Shown: positions 1-7,110 of the stretch, piece by piece
How the letters are laid out: each line of letters begins with the position of its first letter
Position numbering within the stretch: the stretch's first letter is position 1
From: JBLHOS01 sp047623825
Lineage (GTDB): Bacteria; Pseudomonadota; Alphaproteobacteria; Rhodobacterales; Rhodobacteraceae
Length of the DNA: 48,516 nt
Direction of reading: 5' to 3'
Assembly: GCA_047623825.1 (NCBI GenBank)
Contig: JBLHOS010000011.1
Span: 1-48,516 of the forward strand
Made by a program: the position numbers and the translations under genes
Notes under the pieces: generated by a model
The model's database searches: none
The model's input: only the letters and a program-made list of their open reading frames with translations
What the model was told of the DNA's origin: nothing

Positions 1-59
1 AGCGCCTCAAGCGCCACAGCAGCCTTAAACTTGTCTGAAAAGTTCCGTCGCTTCGTCAT
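1..59 (-). CDS. IS3-family transposase OrfA, N-terminal 19 codons
   Basis: The ATG at 59 (minus strand) opens a frame reading MTKRRNFSDKFKAAVALEA, which continues out of the window. This is the typical start of the OrfA helix-turn-helix protein of IS3-family elements (a basic patch, then the FSxxFKxxVALEAL motif). OrfA binds the IS ends and is normally joined to OrfB by programmed frameshifting to give the active transposase. Only the start is visible, so it cannot be said whether the copy is intact. The identification rests on motif recognition of a short stretch, supported by its position just inside a plausible IS end. Confidence 0.75.
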   Translation of the reverse strand, partial: MTKRRNFSDKFKAAVALEA

Positions 60-125
60 TCTCGTATCCATTCGTGCACGTTGGATACATCTTAGCACGC
101 TGTCCAAATTTGCCGGACCACTTCA
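1..125 (-). mobile_element. IS3-family insertion sequence, left end (partial)
   Basis: Read on the minus strand, the HerA-like ATPase reading frame stops matching its family after the residues ATFLL. Unrelated sequence begins there, near position 125, with TGAAGTGGTCCGG. A TGAAGTGG-type start is common in IS3-family terminal inverted repeats. About 65 bases further in is the start of an OrfA-type transposase. A dyad (TATCCA/TGGATA, about 64-85) lies between the end and the start codon and may be part of the transposase promoter. The rest of the element lies outside the window, so the other terminus and the target duplication cannot be seen. The exact boundary is uncertain by a few bases. Confidence 0.75.
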
Positions 126-862
126 GAAGAAACGTCGCATACAGCCGGGGTGCTGCCATCAACTTATCTGCTGCCAAGATATTGATCTGACCGCGGCCTT
201 GCGCGTTCACCGTCATAAGGTCTGATAGCGCAAGCGCAGGTTCCCCAAACAGATTGGTCCCACCCTGCCCCTCTAGCACCAAAAGCCTGCGCTGGATCGC
301 CCCGATTGAGGCGGTTGATACGTTGCCATACCGCAAAGATAAATCAGCGCGATTTTGCCCGACCCAAACCAAAAGCGACTGAAGATCCTTTAGGTCCAAT
401 AGCGCCAGACCCTGTTCATCTGCGACCCGGAAGACGATGTTCAGGATGCCTTCTTGGGCTTCCGACAACTCCAACAGACGCGAAATCAGCAAAGGGCCCA
501 TTTCCAAAATTGTGGTGCGGACGGGATGCCCTGATTGGCCGTAGATATCCCAAAACGTAACGGGAAACTCTTCATAGGCGTAATCAGTGAACCCGATTGT
601 CTGGGCGCGCCATAAATGCATCATGCAATTTAAACTCGGCGCTGCCAGCCGCCGCCAGACCGCTAAAATCACCCTTTACGTCAGACAAAATGACCGGCAC
701 GCCGATCGACGAAAAACTCTTAGCCAAGGTCTGTAGGGTGACCGTCTTGCCGGTACCCGTAGCACCTGCAATTAGACCGTTGCGGTTGGCATACTTCAAA
801 AGCATTGATTGCGGCTCTGCATAGTCTAGACCACCGCCACCGATAAATAATTTGTCGGTCAT
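126..862 (-). pseudogene. HerA-like ATPase (DUF853/YjgR type), frameshifted and IS-interrupted
   Basis: The protein starts MTDKLFIGGGG at 862 with a GGAG ribosome site. It carries the Walker A motif GATGTGKT and reads in frame to HDAFMAR near 610. The family sequence then continues in another frame (RAQTIGFTDYAYEEFPVTFW onward) through RYGNVSTASIGAIQRR and INILAADKLMAAPRLYATFLL. The two halves rejoin if two bases are restored in the GCGCGC run at 605-610, which suggests dinucleotide slippage. After ATFLL, where the family continues with the Walker B segment, the IS3 element begins. Intact relatives are cytosolic AAA-type ATPases of about 500 residues, so only the first half is here and it is broken twice. 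It is almost certainly non-functional unless the rest lies beyond the IS. Confidence 0.85.
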
Positions 863-936
863 GCTGATATATCTCCGCACCTAACTCTGAGGTCAAATAA
901 TACATTGTTAACCTCCTTGCGCCAGTATGATTGCTG

Positions 937-1016
937 TGGGTGGTGTGTCGCATGCCACCTGCGCAATGTCCTCCCTGTAGACTAACCGCGCCCTTAGAAA
1001 GGCGCGGTTCTTTTTG
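937..1016 (+). ncRNA. Candidate small RNA ending in an intrinsic terminator
   Basis: A plus-strand terminator has no upstream gene on that strand. A TATGAT box at 926-931 is preceded at a short 15-base spacing by TTGTTA (905-910), so a transcript of roughly 80 bases could begin near 937. It would contain the pyrimidine-rich word CCTCCC (970-975), which is complementary to Shine-Dalgarno sequences. Hfq-dependent stress RNAs of Rhodobacter are known to expose CCUCC-type loops, but no family is recognised here. The promoter spacing is poor, so this remains a hypothesis. Confidence 0.3.
984..1015 (+). terminator. Rho-independent terminator (orphan)
   Basis: The perfect 9-bp stem AACCGCGCC (984-992) / GGCGCGGTT (1001-1009), with loop CTTAGAAA, is followed by CTTTTTG. 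The T-run lies only on the plus strand side. No plus-strand gene ends here. Confidence 0.75.
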
Positions 1017-1282
1017 TGTCCGACATCCGGAGAACTAGTGAATTCCAGATATTGACGCTACAGATCCAAAATCATAGCGTGCCCCATGACACGTTGACCA
1101 AGCCGGCACGGAAACTAAAATAGACAGGGTCGTCCACGGATAACCCTGAACTTATTTGGCTCGATCCGCCACGTCGCAAGGCCTTGATCCAATTTCCCAC
1201 CTGACACTACCAAGCGAGCATGTTAGCCAACCGGCACCTAATTCCGAGCGTCCGCGCTCATTACAAACTAACGAGGCCCCGA

Positions 1283-1894
1283 ATGACACGCGCATTCCTA
1301 TTTTCCGCCCTTCTGGCAAGTTTCCTGACACAGCCGGCACTGGCACAAACTACCGAGGCTGAGGCCCCAGAGACCAACACAGAAACAACTGCGCAAAACG
1401 GGTTGTCTTTGGGGGAGCCTGTCGGACCACAGCCCGGCGATACTTTTGTGGCGGAAACCCATGGTGATTGGCAGATCCGCTGCATCGCTGTTGAAGAGGG
1501 CCAGACTGAGCCATGCCAACTGTACCAGCTGTTGGCCGATGATGCGCTGAACCCGGTGGCAGAAATCAACATCTTTGATGTACCTGATGACGGCCAGTTG
1601 ATTGCGGGCGCGACAATTGTCACGCCGCTAGACACGTTGCTGTTGCCACAACTGCGCTTGTCCATTGATGGCGCACAGACGCGGCAGTATCCGTTCAGTT
1701 TTTGCCAGCCAGTTGGCTGTTTTGTGCGGATTGGCCTAACCGAAGGTGATTTGCAGGCTTTGCGCGGCGGATCTGCTGGTCGGATTTCGATCGTGCCACT
1801 GCCAGCCCCAGATCAAACAGTTGATTTGAACATCTCATTGACCGGGTTCACCGCAGGTTTTGCCGCGTTGATGGCCAGAACCGCAGCGCCGTAA
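1283..1894 (+). CDS. Invasion-associated locus B (IalB) family secreted protein
   Basis: This is a 203-residue protein with a signal peptide (MTRAFLFSALLASFLTQPALA, cleavage after ALA) followed by an acidic, Thr/Glu-rich linker. The mature part holds the IalB-type pattern GDWQIRC (residues ~72-78) and two further cysteines (PC and CQPVGC), which probably form a disulfide in the periplasm. IalB proteins were named in Bartonella but are common in free-living alphaproteobacteria, where their role is unclear and probably concerns the envelope. A longer frame exists from 1220, but the hydrophobic signal begins at the ATG at 1283. It stands alone between the non-coding region and the convergent fabF-like gene. 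Confidence 0.8.
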   Translation: MTRAFLFSALLASFLTQPALAQTTEAEAPETNTETTAQNGLSLGEPVGPQPGDTFVAETHGDWQIRCIAVEEGQTEPCQLYQLLADDALNPVAEINIFDVPDDGQLIAGATIVTPLDTLLLPQLRLSIDGAQTRQYPFSFCQPVGCFVRIGLTEGDLQALRGGSAGRISIVPLPAPDQTVDLNISLTGFTAGFAALMARTAAP

Positions 1895-1919
1895 TCTGCG
1901 CTTATCCCAAAGAACTTAG

Positions 1920-1944
1920 CTGCGCCCTTTTGGTTAGGGCGCAG
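1920..1944. terminator. Hairpin between convergent genes
   Basis: The 8-bp stem CTGCGCCC (1920-1927) / GGGCGCAG (1937-1944) overlaps the stop codon of the minus-strand FabF-like gene. A moderately T-rich stretch follows on the minus side. It may serve both converging genes. Confidence 0.45.
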
Positions 1945-3145
1945 ACTTCAGGGCCAAAACTGCATTCATCCCACCAAACGCAAATGCGTTTGTTAGTACG
2001 GCGCCAACTTTGGCCTCTCGTGCGACATTTGGCACAACGTCCAATGCACATTCCGGGTCTGGTTCTTCATAGCCAATCGTCGGCGCAATGATCCCATCGC
2101 GTAGCGCCATGATGCAGGCCAAAAGCTCAACCGCCCCCGTCCCGCCGATCAAATGCCCATGCATCGATTTGGTCGACGAAATCATCAGATCATCGGCATG
2201 ATGACCAAAAGCATCAGCGACGGCCGCACATTCGGTCTTGTCGTTGGCGGCGGTACCAGTGCCGTGGGCATTGATATATCCGACATCAACCGGGTTCAGT
2301 TTGGCGTCTCGCATGGCGCCCGCAATCGCCCGCGCGGCACCCTGTTTGGAAGGCATCACGATATCGGCCGCGTCTGATGTCATCGCAAAACCAACCATCT
2401 CAGCCAGAATTTCTGCACCGCGTGCTTTCGCGTGCTCATATTCTTCAAAAACAAAAACGGCAGCACCTTCGCCTTGGACCATGCCATTGCGGGTCGCAGA
2501 AAAGGGTCGGCATGCGTCCTTGGACATGACGCGCAATCCCTCCCACGCCTTAACGCCGCCAAAGGTCAGCATCGCCTCAGATCCGCCCGTGACCATAACA
2601 TCGGTCATGCCAGAGCGGATGAACTGGAACGCCTGCCCCATAGCATGGTTTGACGAGGCGCAGGCCGTGGCCACTGAAAAGCTGGGTCCTTTGAGGTTGA
2701 ATTCAATTGACACATGGCTTGCGGCCGCATTGTTCATCAATTTTGGGACAACAAAGGGGTGGACCCGGTTCTTGCCGCCCTCATAGACGCTGCGGTAATT
2801 CTCATCCCAGGTGTTCACACCCCCGCCCGCAGTGCCCAGAATTACACCAGACCGTGTCGCCAATTCACCCGTGAAGATCAGACCTGATTGGGCTAACGCC
2901 TCTTTGGCGGCAATCAGTGTGAACTGCGTAAATCGGTCATAAAGTGCGATTTGCTGGCGGTTGAACAAATCCTCAGCGTCGTAGCCCTTTACCTGACCAC
3001 CGATTTTGACCGATAGGCGTTCGATGTCACGGATCTCCAATTCAGAAATCCCACAACGCCCCTCGCGCATCGCTTCAAGGGTTGTCGCAACGTTTTGACC
3101 AAGGGCATTGATCGTCCCTTGTCCAGTAATCACAACGCGTTTCAT
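1934..3145 (-). CDS. Beta-ketoacyl-ACP synthase, FabF-like (KAS II type), lipid A locus
   Basis: This is a 403-residue thiolase-fold condensing enzyme. It extends an acyl chain on acyl carrier protein by two carbons from malonyl-ACP, releasing CO2. The catalytic triad is intact: Cys162 in TACASSNHAMG, His294 in NAHGTGTAANDKTE and His331 in STKSMHGHLIGG (Lys326 also kept). Its ATG overlaps the stop of the upstream acyl carrier protein gene by four bases (ATGA), so the two are translationally coupled, and lpxD lies just upstream. That setting suggests a dedicated system supplying specialised acyl chains for lipid A rather than the housekeeping FabF. The chain length it makes cannot be read from the sequence. 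Confidence 0.9.
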   Translation of the reverse strand: MKRVVITGQGTINALGQNVATTLEAMREGRCGISELEIRDIERLSVKIGGQVKGYDAEDLFNRQQIALYDRFTQFTLIAAKEALAQSGLIFTGELATRSGVILGTAGGGVNTWDENYRSVYEGGKNRVHPFVVPKLMNNAAASHVSIEFNLKGPSFSVATACASSNHAMGQAFQFIRSGMTDVMVTGGSEAMLTFGGVKAWEGLRVMSKDACRPFSATRNGMVQGEGAAVFVFEEYEHAKARGAEILAEMVGFAMTSDAADIVMPSKQGAARAIAGAMRDAKLNPVDVGYINAHGTGTAANDKTECAAVADAFGHHADDLMISSTKSMHGHLIGGTGAVELLACIMALRDGIIAPTIGYEEPDPECALDVVPNVAREAKVGAVLTNAFAFGGMNAVLALKSAP

Positions 3146-3405
3146 GTGGCCTGCGCTACCAGTTTTTCGACAGCGGCGATGATTGACGCAACATTTGATA
3201 TATCAAAATCGCTCTGATTTGGCTCATTCGCGTTGAAGGGCACTTGAATGTCAAAAGCCTCTTCGATTGCAAAGATGCTTTCGACCAGACCCAGACTATC
3301 GATGCCCAAGTCGTCCAGTGTGCTGTTCAATGAGACGTCCGAAACGTCCAGAACAGCCTGCTCAGCAATAATCTCAAGGATCCGATTTTTGATGCTTTTG
3401 GCCAT
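3142..3405 (-). CDS. Acyl carrier protein (specialised, lpxD-linked)
   Basis: This is an 87-residue acidic acyl carrier protein. Ser37 in the motif GIDSLGLVES is the phosphopantetheine attachment site, and helix II follows (IFAIEEAFDIQVPF). The start chosen is the ATG at 3405 (MAKSIKNRI) with an AAGAG site upstream; a TTG three codons earlier is unlikely. It lies 46 bases after lpxD and overlaps the FabF-like start by four bases. In rhizobia a special carrier, AcpXL, supplies very long chains to lipid A. This protein is only analogous in context and is not clearly an AcpXL orthologue. Confidence 0.88.
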   Translation of the reverse strand: MAKSIKNRILEIIAEQAVLDVSDVSLNSTLDDLGIDSLGLVESIFAIEEAFDIQVPFNANEPNQSDFDISNVASIIAAVEKLVAQAT

Positions 3406-3451
3406 TAAATACAATCTCTTTGAGTATCTTGGGACACTTACTGACTGTCAC

Positions 3452-4546
3452 TTAGTCATTCTGATCCGACTTTGAAACGGCTTTCTGAAGGGCGGCCACA
3501 GTCTTGAGAAGCCGCGGCAATCTGCGCAGAGATTTGTACATTTCCAAATGCGCGTCCATCTTAACGGCAGGTGACCCCATCATGATCCTGCCTTTGGGCA
3601 CATTGCTAAAGATTTTGGTGGCCCCACCGCACACGACATCATCCCCGATCACAATATTATCGCTGACACCGCATTGCCCGGCCATGACGACGCGGTCACC
3701 AACTCGCGCTGAGCCTGCGATGCCGACCTGACCACATAATAGACAGTCCTGACCAACCTGCACGTTGTGGCCAATATGAACGAGGTTATCTAGTTTGCTG
3801 CGGGCGCCAATCACGGTGTTGGCCACGGTGCCGCGATCAATTGCGCTGCCGGCCCCGACCTCAACATCATCGCCAATCTCAACAGCGCCAAGGGAATGGA
3901 TCCGGGTCCAGCTTTGCGCGTCAACGGGTGGCTGTGCTGTGCCAAGACTTTCGCGGGCGGCCTCTACCTGTGATTTTTCGGGGGTAACAAATGAGAATCC
4001 GTCGCCACCGATGATGACATTGGGCTGAAGGATCACGCGAGCACCCAAGACGGCGCGCGCGCCGACCCGGACGCCGGAATGGATCAGAACATCACCACCA
4101 ATTACGGCCCCCTCGGCAATGCTGACATGCGATGCGATGCGTGCACGGGGCCCGATCACAACGCCTCGGCCAATCACAACAAACGGACCGATCGCGGCAT
4201 TCGCCCCAATGGCGGCTGTCGGATCAACAATTACGGTCGGATGAATGCCCGGAGCAATCTGCGGCCCTGGATCCAATGCCGCGGTCAAACCAGCCATGGC
4301 ATACCGTGGACGCGGGGCAACGATTGCGGCCTCAATTCCTAAAAGTGTCCAATCCATGCCCGGTGCGATCATTGCCGCGCGCGCCCTTCCAGCGCCGATT
4401 GCATTTGCGTATTTTGGGGACATCGCCAGAGCCAAATCGCGATTGGTCGCAAGGCTGGGTTCTGCCGCGCCGTCCACCTCAAGATCAAGCGCACCAAAAG
4501 CCTGTGCGCCCAACGCTTTAGCTAGTTGCTGAATTGTGAATGCCAT
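3452..4546 (-). CDS. lpxD: UDP-3-O-acylglucosamine N-acyltransferase LpxD
   Basis: LpxD transfers a 3-hydroxyacyl chain from ACP to the 2-amino group of UDP-3-O-acylglucosamine, the third step of lipid A synthesis, in the cytoplasm. The 364-residue protein has the LpxD N-terminal uridine-binding domain (1-95), then a long left-handed beta-helix of hexapeptide repeats (about 100-330), and a C-terminal helix ending in Lys/Ser-rich sequence. The catalytic histidine is His260 in NLVHIGHNVQVG. The length is normal. The start at 4546 has a GGAG site. It follows the L,D-transpeptidase gene after 32 bases and precedes the acyl carrier protein, so an envelope operon is likely. The other lpx genes are not in the window. 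Confidence 0.95.
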   Translation of the reverse strand: MAFTIQQLAKALGAQAFGALDLEVDGAAEPSLATNRDLALAMSPKYANAIGAGRARAAMIAPGMDWTLLGIEAAIVAPRPRYAMAGLTAALDPGPQIAPGIHPTVIVDPTAAIGANAAIGPFVVIGRGVVIGPRARIASHVSIAEGAVIGGDVLIHSGVRVGARAVLGARVILQPNVIIGGDGFSFVTPEKSQVEAARESLGTAQPPVDAQSWTRIHSLGAVEIGDDVEVGAGSAIDRGTVANTVIGARSKLDNLVHIGHNVQVGQDCLLCGQVGIAGSARVGDRVVMAGQCGVSDNIVIGDDVVCGGATKIFSNVPKGRIMMGSPAVKMDAHLEMYKSLRRLPRLLKTVAALQKAVSKSDQND

Positions 4547-4578
4547 GTGCTGCTCCGCCCCAGGTCGGGGAACTGAGT

Positions 4579-6195
4579 TTAGCTACCTATAGAGCGAATA
4601 TCTACCCCAGCATCAACCATCGCACGCCAAAGCATTTGATCACGACCGTAAATATCAGGACGAAAGTTTGCGCGCCCCTCAGGTGTGACCCATGCAGTCC
4701 AGTACACCAGATGCACTGAGATCGAGGTGTCTAGATTAACCTGAGTTTCCTGACCGGTCGCCAAAATGCGCTGGAAATATGCCTCTGGATTGGCTTCTTG
4801 TGGCGCTAACAAGTGATAGGCCAAGTCAAACGGGCGATGCACCCGAACGCAGCCATGTGAAAATGCCCGCACATCACGAGAGAACAAGCTCCGCGACGGG
4901 GTGTCGTGCAGATAGATGTTCCACTGATTTGGGAACATGAATTTAACCAGACCAAGCGCGTTACTGTTAGACGGAGGCTGGCGCAGATTGAACGGAAAAT
5001 TTCTGGCCGTGTATTGCGTGAAATCGATGTTTTCACGGTTTACGACCTGACCACGCGAATCGTACAGCCGCAAATGACCGGCCGCGGCAGGGTCCGATTG
5101 CATCTGAGGAAGGTATTCATTCGTCGCGATTGAACGTGGGACATTCCATGTCGGATTGATCACCATATGCGTCATCTCGTCAGAAAATTCCGGGGTGCGC
5201 CGATCACTTGTCGTGGCACCGACAACGACGCGGGTCTCAAAGGTGATCTCTTCGTTATCGATCACGTAGCCGCGAAAATCCGCAATGTTCACCAGAATGT
5301 GGCGGTCGCCGCGGGGTTTATTCATCCAGCGTTGCCGCTCCATGGCGACCAGAATTTGACCAAGGCGTATCTCGGGCGAGACGTTAATCTCTGCCATGGT
5401 TGCGGGCCCCGCCACGCCATCAGCGTTTAGGCCGTGGCCTTCCTGAAACTGCTGTACCGCCTGCTGCATCGGACCATCATATGCGGCCGACGCTGACCGG
5501 TTAAGGTATCCCATCGTCATCAAACGGTTGCGCATTACCACGACATCTGGGCCCTGATCACCGGGCTCCAGCTGGCGCGCGGCAACTTCGATGCCCCAAC
5601 CGCCACCACCCAAAATCCGCTCAAGACGCAGCTTTTCACGCATTAAACGAATGTATTCAGGATGTTCCGGCGGAAGGCTCCGCAAATATGCGCGAGGACT
5701 TGATTGGGCAAACGCCTCAATCTGGGCCAAAGGGTCCCGACGCGGCAAATCCTGTACGATATCAGAAATCACCTCATTGGGGTCAAGCATGCCCGACTGC
5801 ACGTCTCGCGCGTATTGCAGGAACATGGCAGACGCCATCACTTCAACCTGACCTTGGGCGCGCGGTGTGTCGGCGTCGCGAAATGCCTGACGCAGGACCT
5901 CTGCCTCATAGCGTTCTGTCGGCAATCCATGATTGCCTGCCTCTTGCAGAACTTGCAAAAAAGCATTGCGACGGCTGCGATCCTGACCACTCGTCCAAAT
6001 CGGTTCAAACGCACGGGCCCGGTAGAACGCCGACAACGTCTCATTCTGGCTGGCGTCCTCGGCCACGGCCTGACGAAATGCTGTAACCTGTGCGGCAAGC
6101 GGCGTTGCACCGACCCCCCCCCCAACCAGCCCAAGTGCAAGGACCAAGAACATAAAAGCGGTTGTGAACGACGAAACGGAACGGTTGACGATCAT
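4579..6195 (-). CDS. L,D-transpeptidase (YcbB/LdtD type) with peptidoglycan-binding domain
   Basis: This 538-residue exported enzyme would form 3-3 cross-links or attach proteins in peptidoglycan. An N-terminal membrane/signal segment (10-30) is followed by a helical domain, a PG_binding_1 domain (about 208-272) and the YkuD catalytic domain (about 298-480). The active-site signature SHGCVRVHRP contains Cys449 and His447, so the enzyme looks active. A run of ten G on the coding strand (6114-6123, codons 25-28, three Gly codons plus V) lies in the signal region and could slip out of frame. The gene heads the run ldt-lpxD-acp-fabF. The start at 6195 has an AGGTG site. Confidence 0.92.
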   Translation of the reverse strand: MIVNRSVSSFTTAFMFLVLALGLVGGGVGATPLAAQVTAFRQAVAEDASQNETLSAFYRARAFEPIWTSGQDRSRRNAFLQVLQEAGNHGLPTERYEAEVLRQAFRDADTPRAQGQVEVMASAMFLQYARDVQSGMLDPNEVISDIVQDLPRRDPLAQIEAFAQSSPRAYLRSLPPEHPEYIRLMREKLRLERILGGGGWGIEVAARQLEPGDQGPDVVVMRNRLMTMGYLNRSASAAYDGPMQQAVQQFQEGHGLNADGVAGPATMAEINVSPEIRLGQILVAMERQRWMNKPRGDRHILVNIADFRGYVIDNEEITFETRVVVGATTSDRRTPEFSDEMTHMVINPTWNVPRSIATNEYLPQMQSDPAAAGHLRLYDSRGQVVNRENIDFTQYTARNFPFNLRQPPSNSNALGLVKFMFPNQWNIYLHDTPSRSLFSRDVRAFSHGCVRVHRPFDLAYHLLAPQEANPEAYFQRILATGQETQVNLDTSISVHLVYWTAWVTPEGRANFRPDIYGRDQMLWRAMVDAGVDIRSIGS

Positions 6196-6514
6196 AGGTC
6201 ACCTGCAAAAAAGGAAATTTTTGTAATTTTCCATCAATGACATAGCGAAATGTGATGTCCATTCACTTTTTTGAAAGTAGGGGCTGCTAGGGTAGATTTC
6301 TCTGAAACCGTGCTTTCACGACAACTCTGCAGTGCATCATCGTGGACGCAGTAGACTGGCGGAAAAACGCCTAGGATTTAATATGGAAACAGCAGACTTT
6401 CTCAAAACGTTTCAATGTGTAATAAAAAACAAGTCCGGGGGGATAAAAACGCAAATAGCCGGTCAACCGGCACAAGCAGGCTTGGATACGAGTAGATGAC
6501 GGGGCAGACTTCAC
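6196..6514. other. Divergent promoter region, 319 bases
   Basis: This stretch separates the divergent ldt and DUF882 genes and should hold both promoters. A perfect dyad GCCGGT-CA-ACCGGC lies at 6458-6471. A 38-codon frame lies at 6383-6499 and is listed separately. No clear -35/-10 pair stands out, and the AT-rich part near 6380-6430 is the likeliest promoter for the plus-strand gene. Confidence 0.4.
6383..6499 (+). CDS. Possible 38-residue ORF upstream of DUF882 gene
   Basis: An ATG at 6383, six bases after AGGA, opens a frame reading METADFLKTFQCVIKNKSGG and on to a stop 15 bases before the DUF882 gene. It resembles no family I know. It is lysine-rich at its centre and contains the GCCGGT dyad in its 3' part. 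It could be a short leader or chance; only its ribosome site and position support it. Confidence 0.2.
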   Translation: METADFLKTFQCVIKNKSGGIKTQIAGQPAQAGLDTSR

Positions 6515-7075
6515 ATGACTAAGACGGTGTTATCGAGGCGTGCGCTATTAAGTGCGTTCGCCGCCACCGCCGTGACGGCAGCGCCCGTGATGGCGAACGC
6601 CTTTGGCATCCTGCGCGGTGCAGGCGACATTCGAAAACTCCGAATGTATAATGGTCGTACGGGTGAGACCCTCGATATGATCTACTGGATTGAGGGCGAC
6701 TATATTGCTCCAGCCCTAAACGAAGTAAGCCGTTTCATGCGCGATTGGCGCCAAGATGAGGTTCGAGAAATCGACACACGAACCATCGACATCATGGCCG
6801 CCTCCCACAATCTTTTGGACACCAACGAACCTTACACCTTGCTGTCGGGTTACCGCTCCCCAGCCACAAATGCCATGCTGCGCGCCCGCTCTTCCGGCGT
6901 AGCCCGCAATTCATTGCATATGGTTGGTGAAGCTGCAGATCTTCGGATCAATTCACGTTCCGTCAGCCAAATTGCCAGTGCAGCACAGTCTTGCAACGCG
7001 GGCGGCGTAGGCCGCTATTCCGGATCAAACTTTGTCCATATGGATTGTGGTCCGATCCGGGTCTGGGGTCGCTAA
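6515..7075 (+). CDS. DUF882/M15-type murein peptidase with Tat-like signal
   Basis: This 186-residue protein resembles E. coli YcbK/MepK, a zinc peptidase that can cut peptide cross-links in murein. Its N-terminus, LSRRALLSAFAATAVTAAPV, has twin arginines before a hydrophobic stretch, so Tat export is likely. The zinc ligands expected for the M15 fold are present: His135 and Asp142 in SLHMVGEAADL, and His175 in FVHMDCG. YcbK and L,D-transpeptidase YcbB are neighbours in many proteobacteria, and here they are divergent neighbours. That supports a shared role in making and cutting 3-3 cross-links. Confidence 0.88.
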   Translation: MTKTVLSRRALLSAFAATAVTAAPVMANAFGILRGAGDIRKLRMYNGRTGETLDMIYWIEGDYIAPALNEVSRFMRDWRQDEVREIDTRTIDIMAASHNLLDTNEPYTLLSGYRSPATNAMLRARSSGVARNSLHMVGEAADLRINSRSVSQIASAAQSCNAGGVGRYSGSNFVHMDCGPIRVWGR

Positions 7076-7110
7076 ACCCACATTTTTCCGCAAGAAATCT
7101 GCATCTGCTG

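Larger units (their letters stand above)
863..1282. other. Intergenic region, 420 bases, with orphan terminator
   Basis: No credible protein gene is visible on either strand. On the minus strand an ideal Shine-Dalgarno, AAGGAGG, lies six bases before an ATG at 905. That start opens a 61-codon frame overlapping the ATPase start out of frame and resembling nothing known. On the plus strand a -10-like TATGAT (926-931) lies upstream of an intrinsic terminator (984-1015), a possible small RNA unit. From 1020 to 1282 only weak promoter-like words are seen, such as TTGACG near 1053 ahead of the IalB-like gene. Confidence 0.5.
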
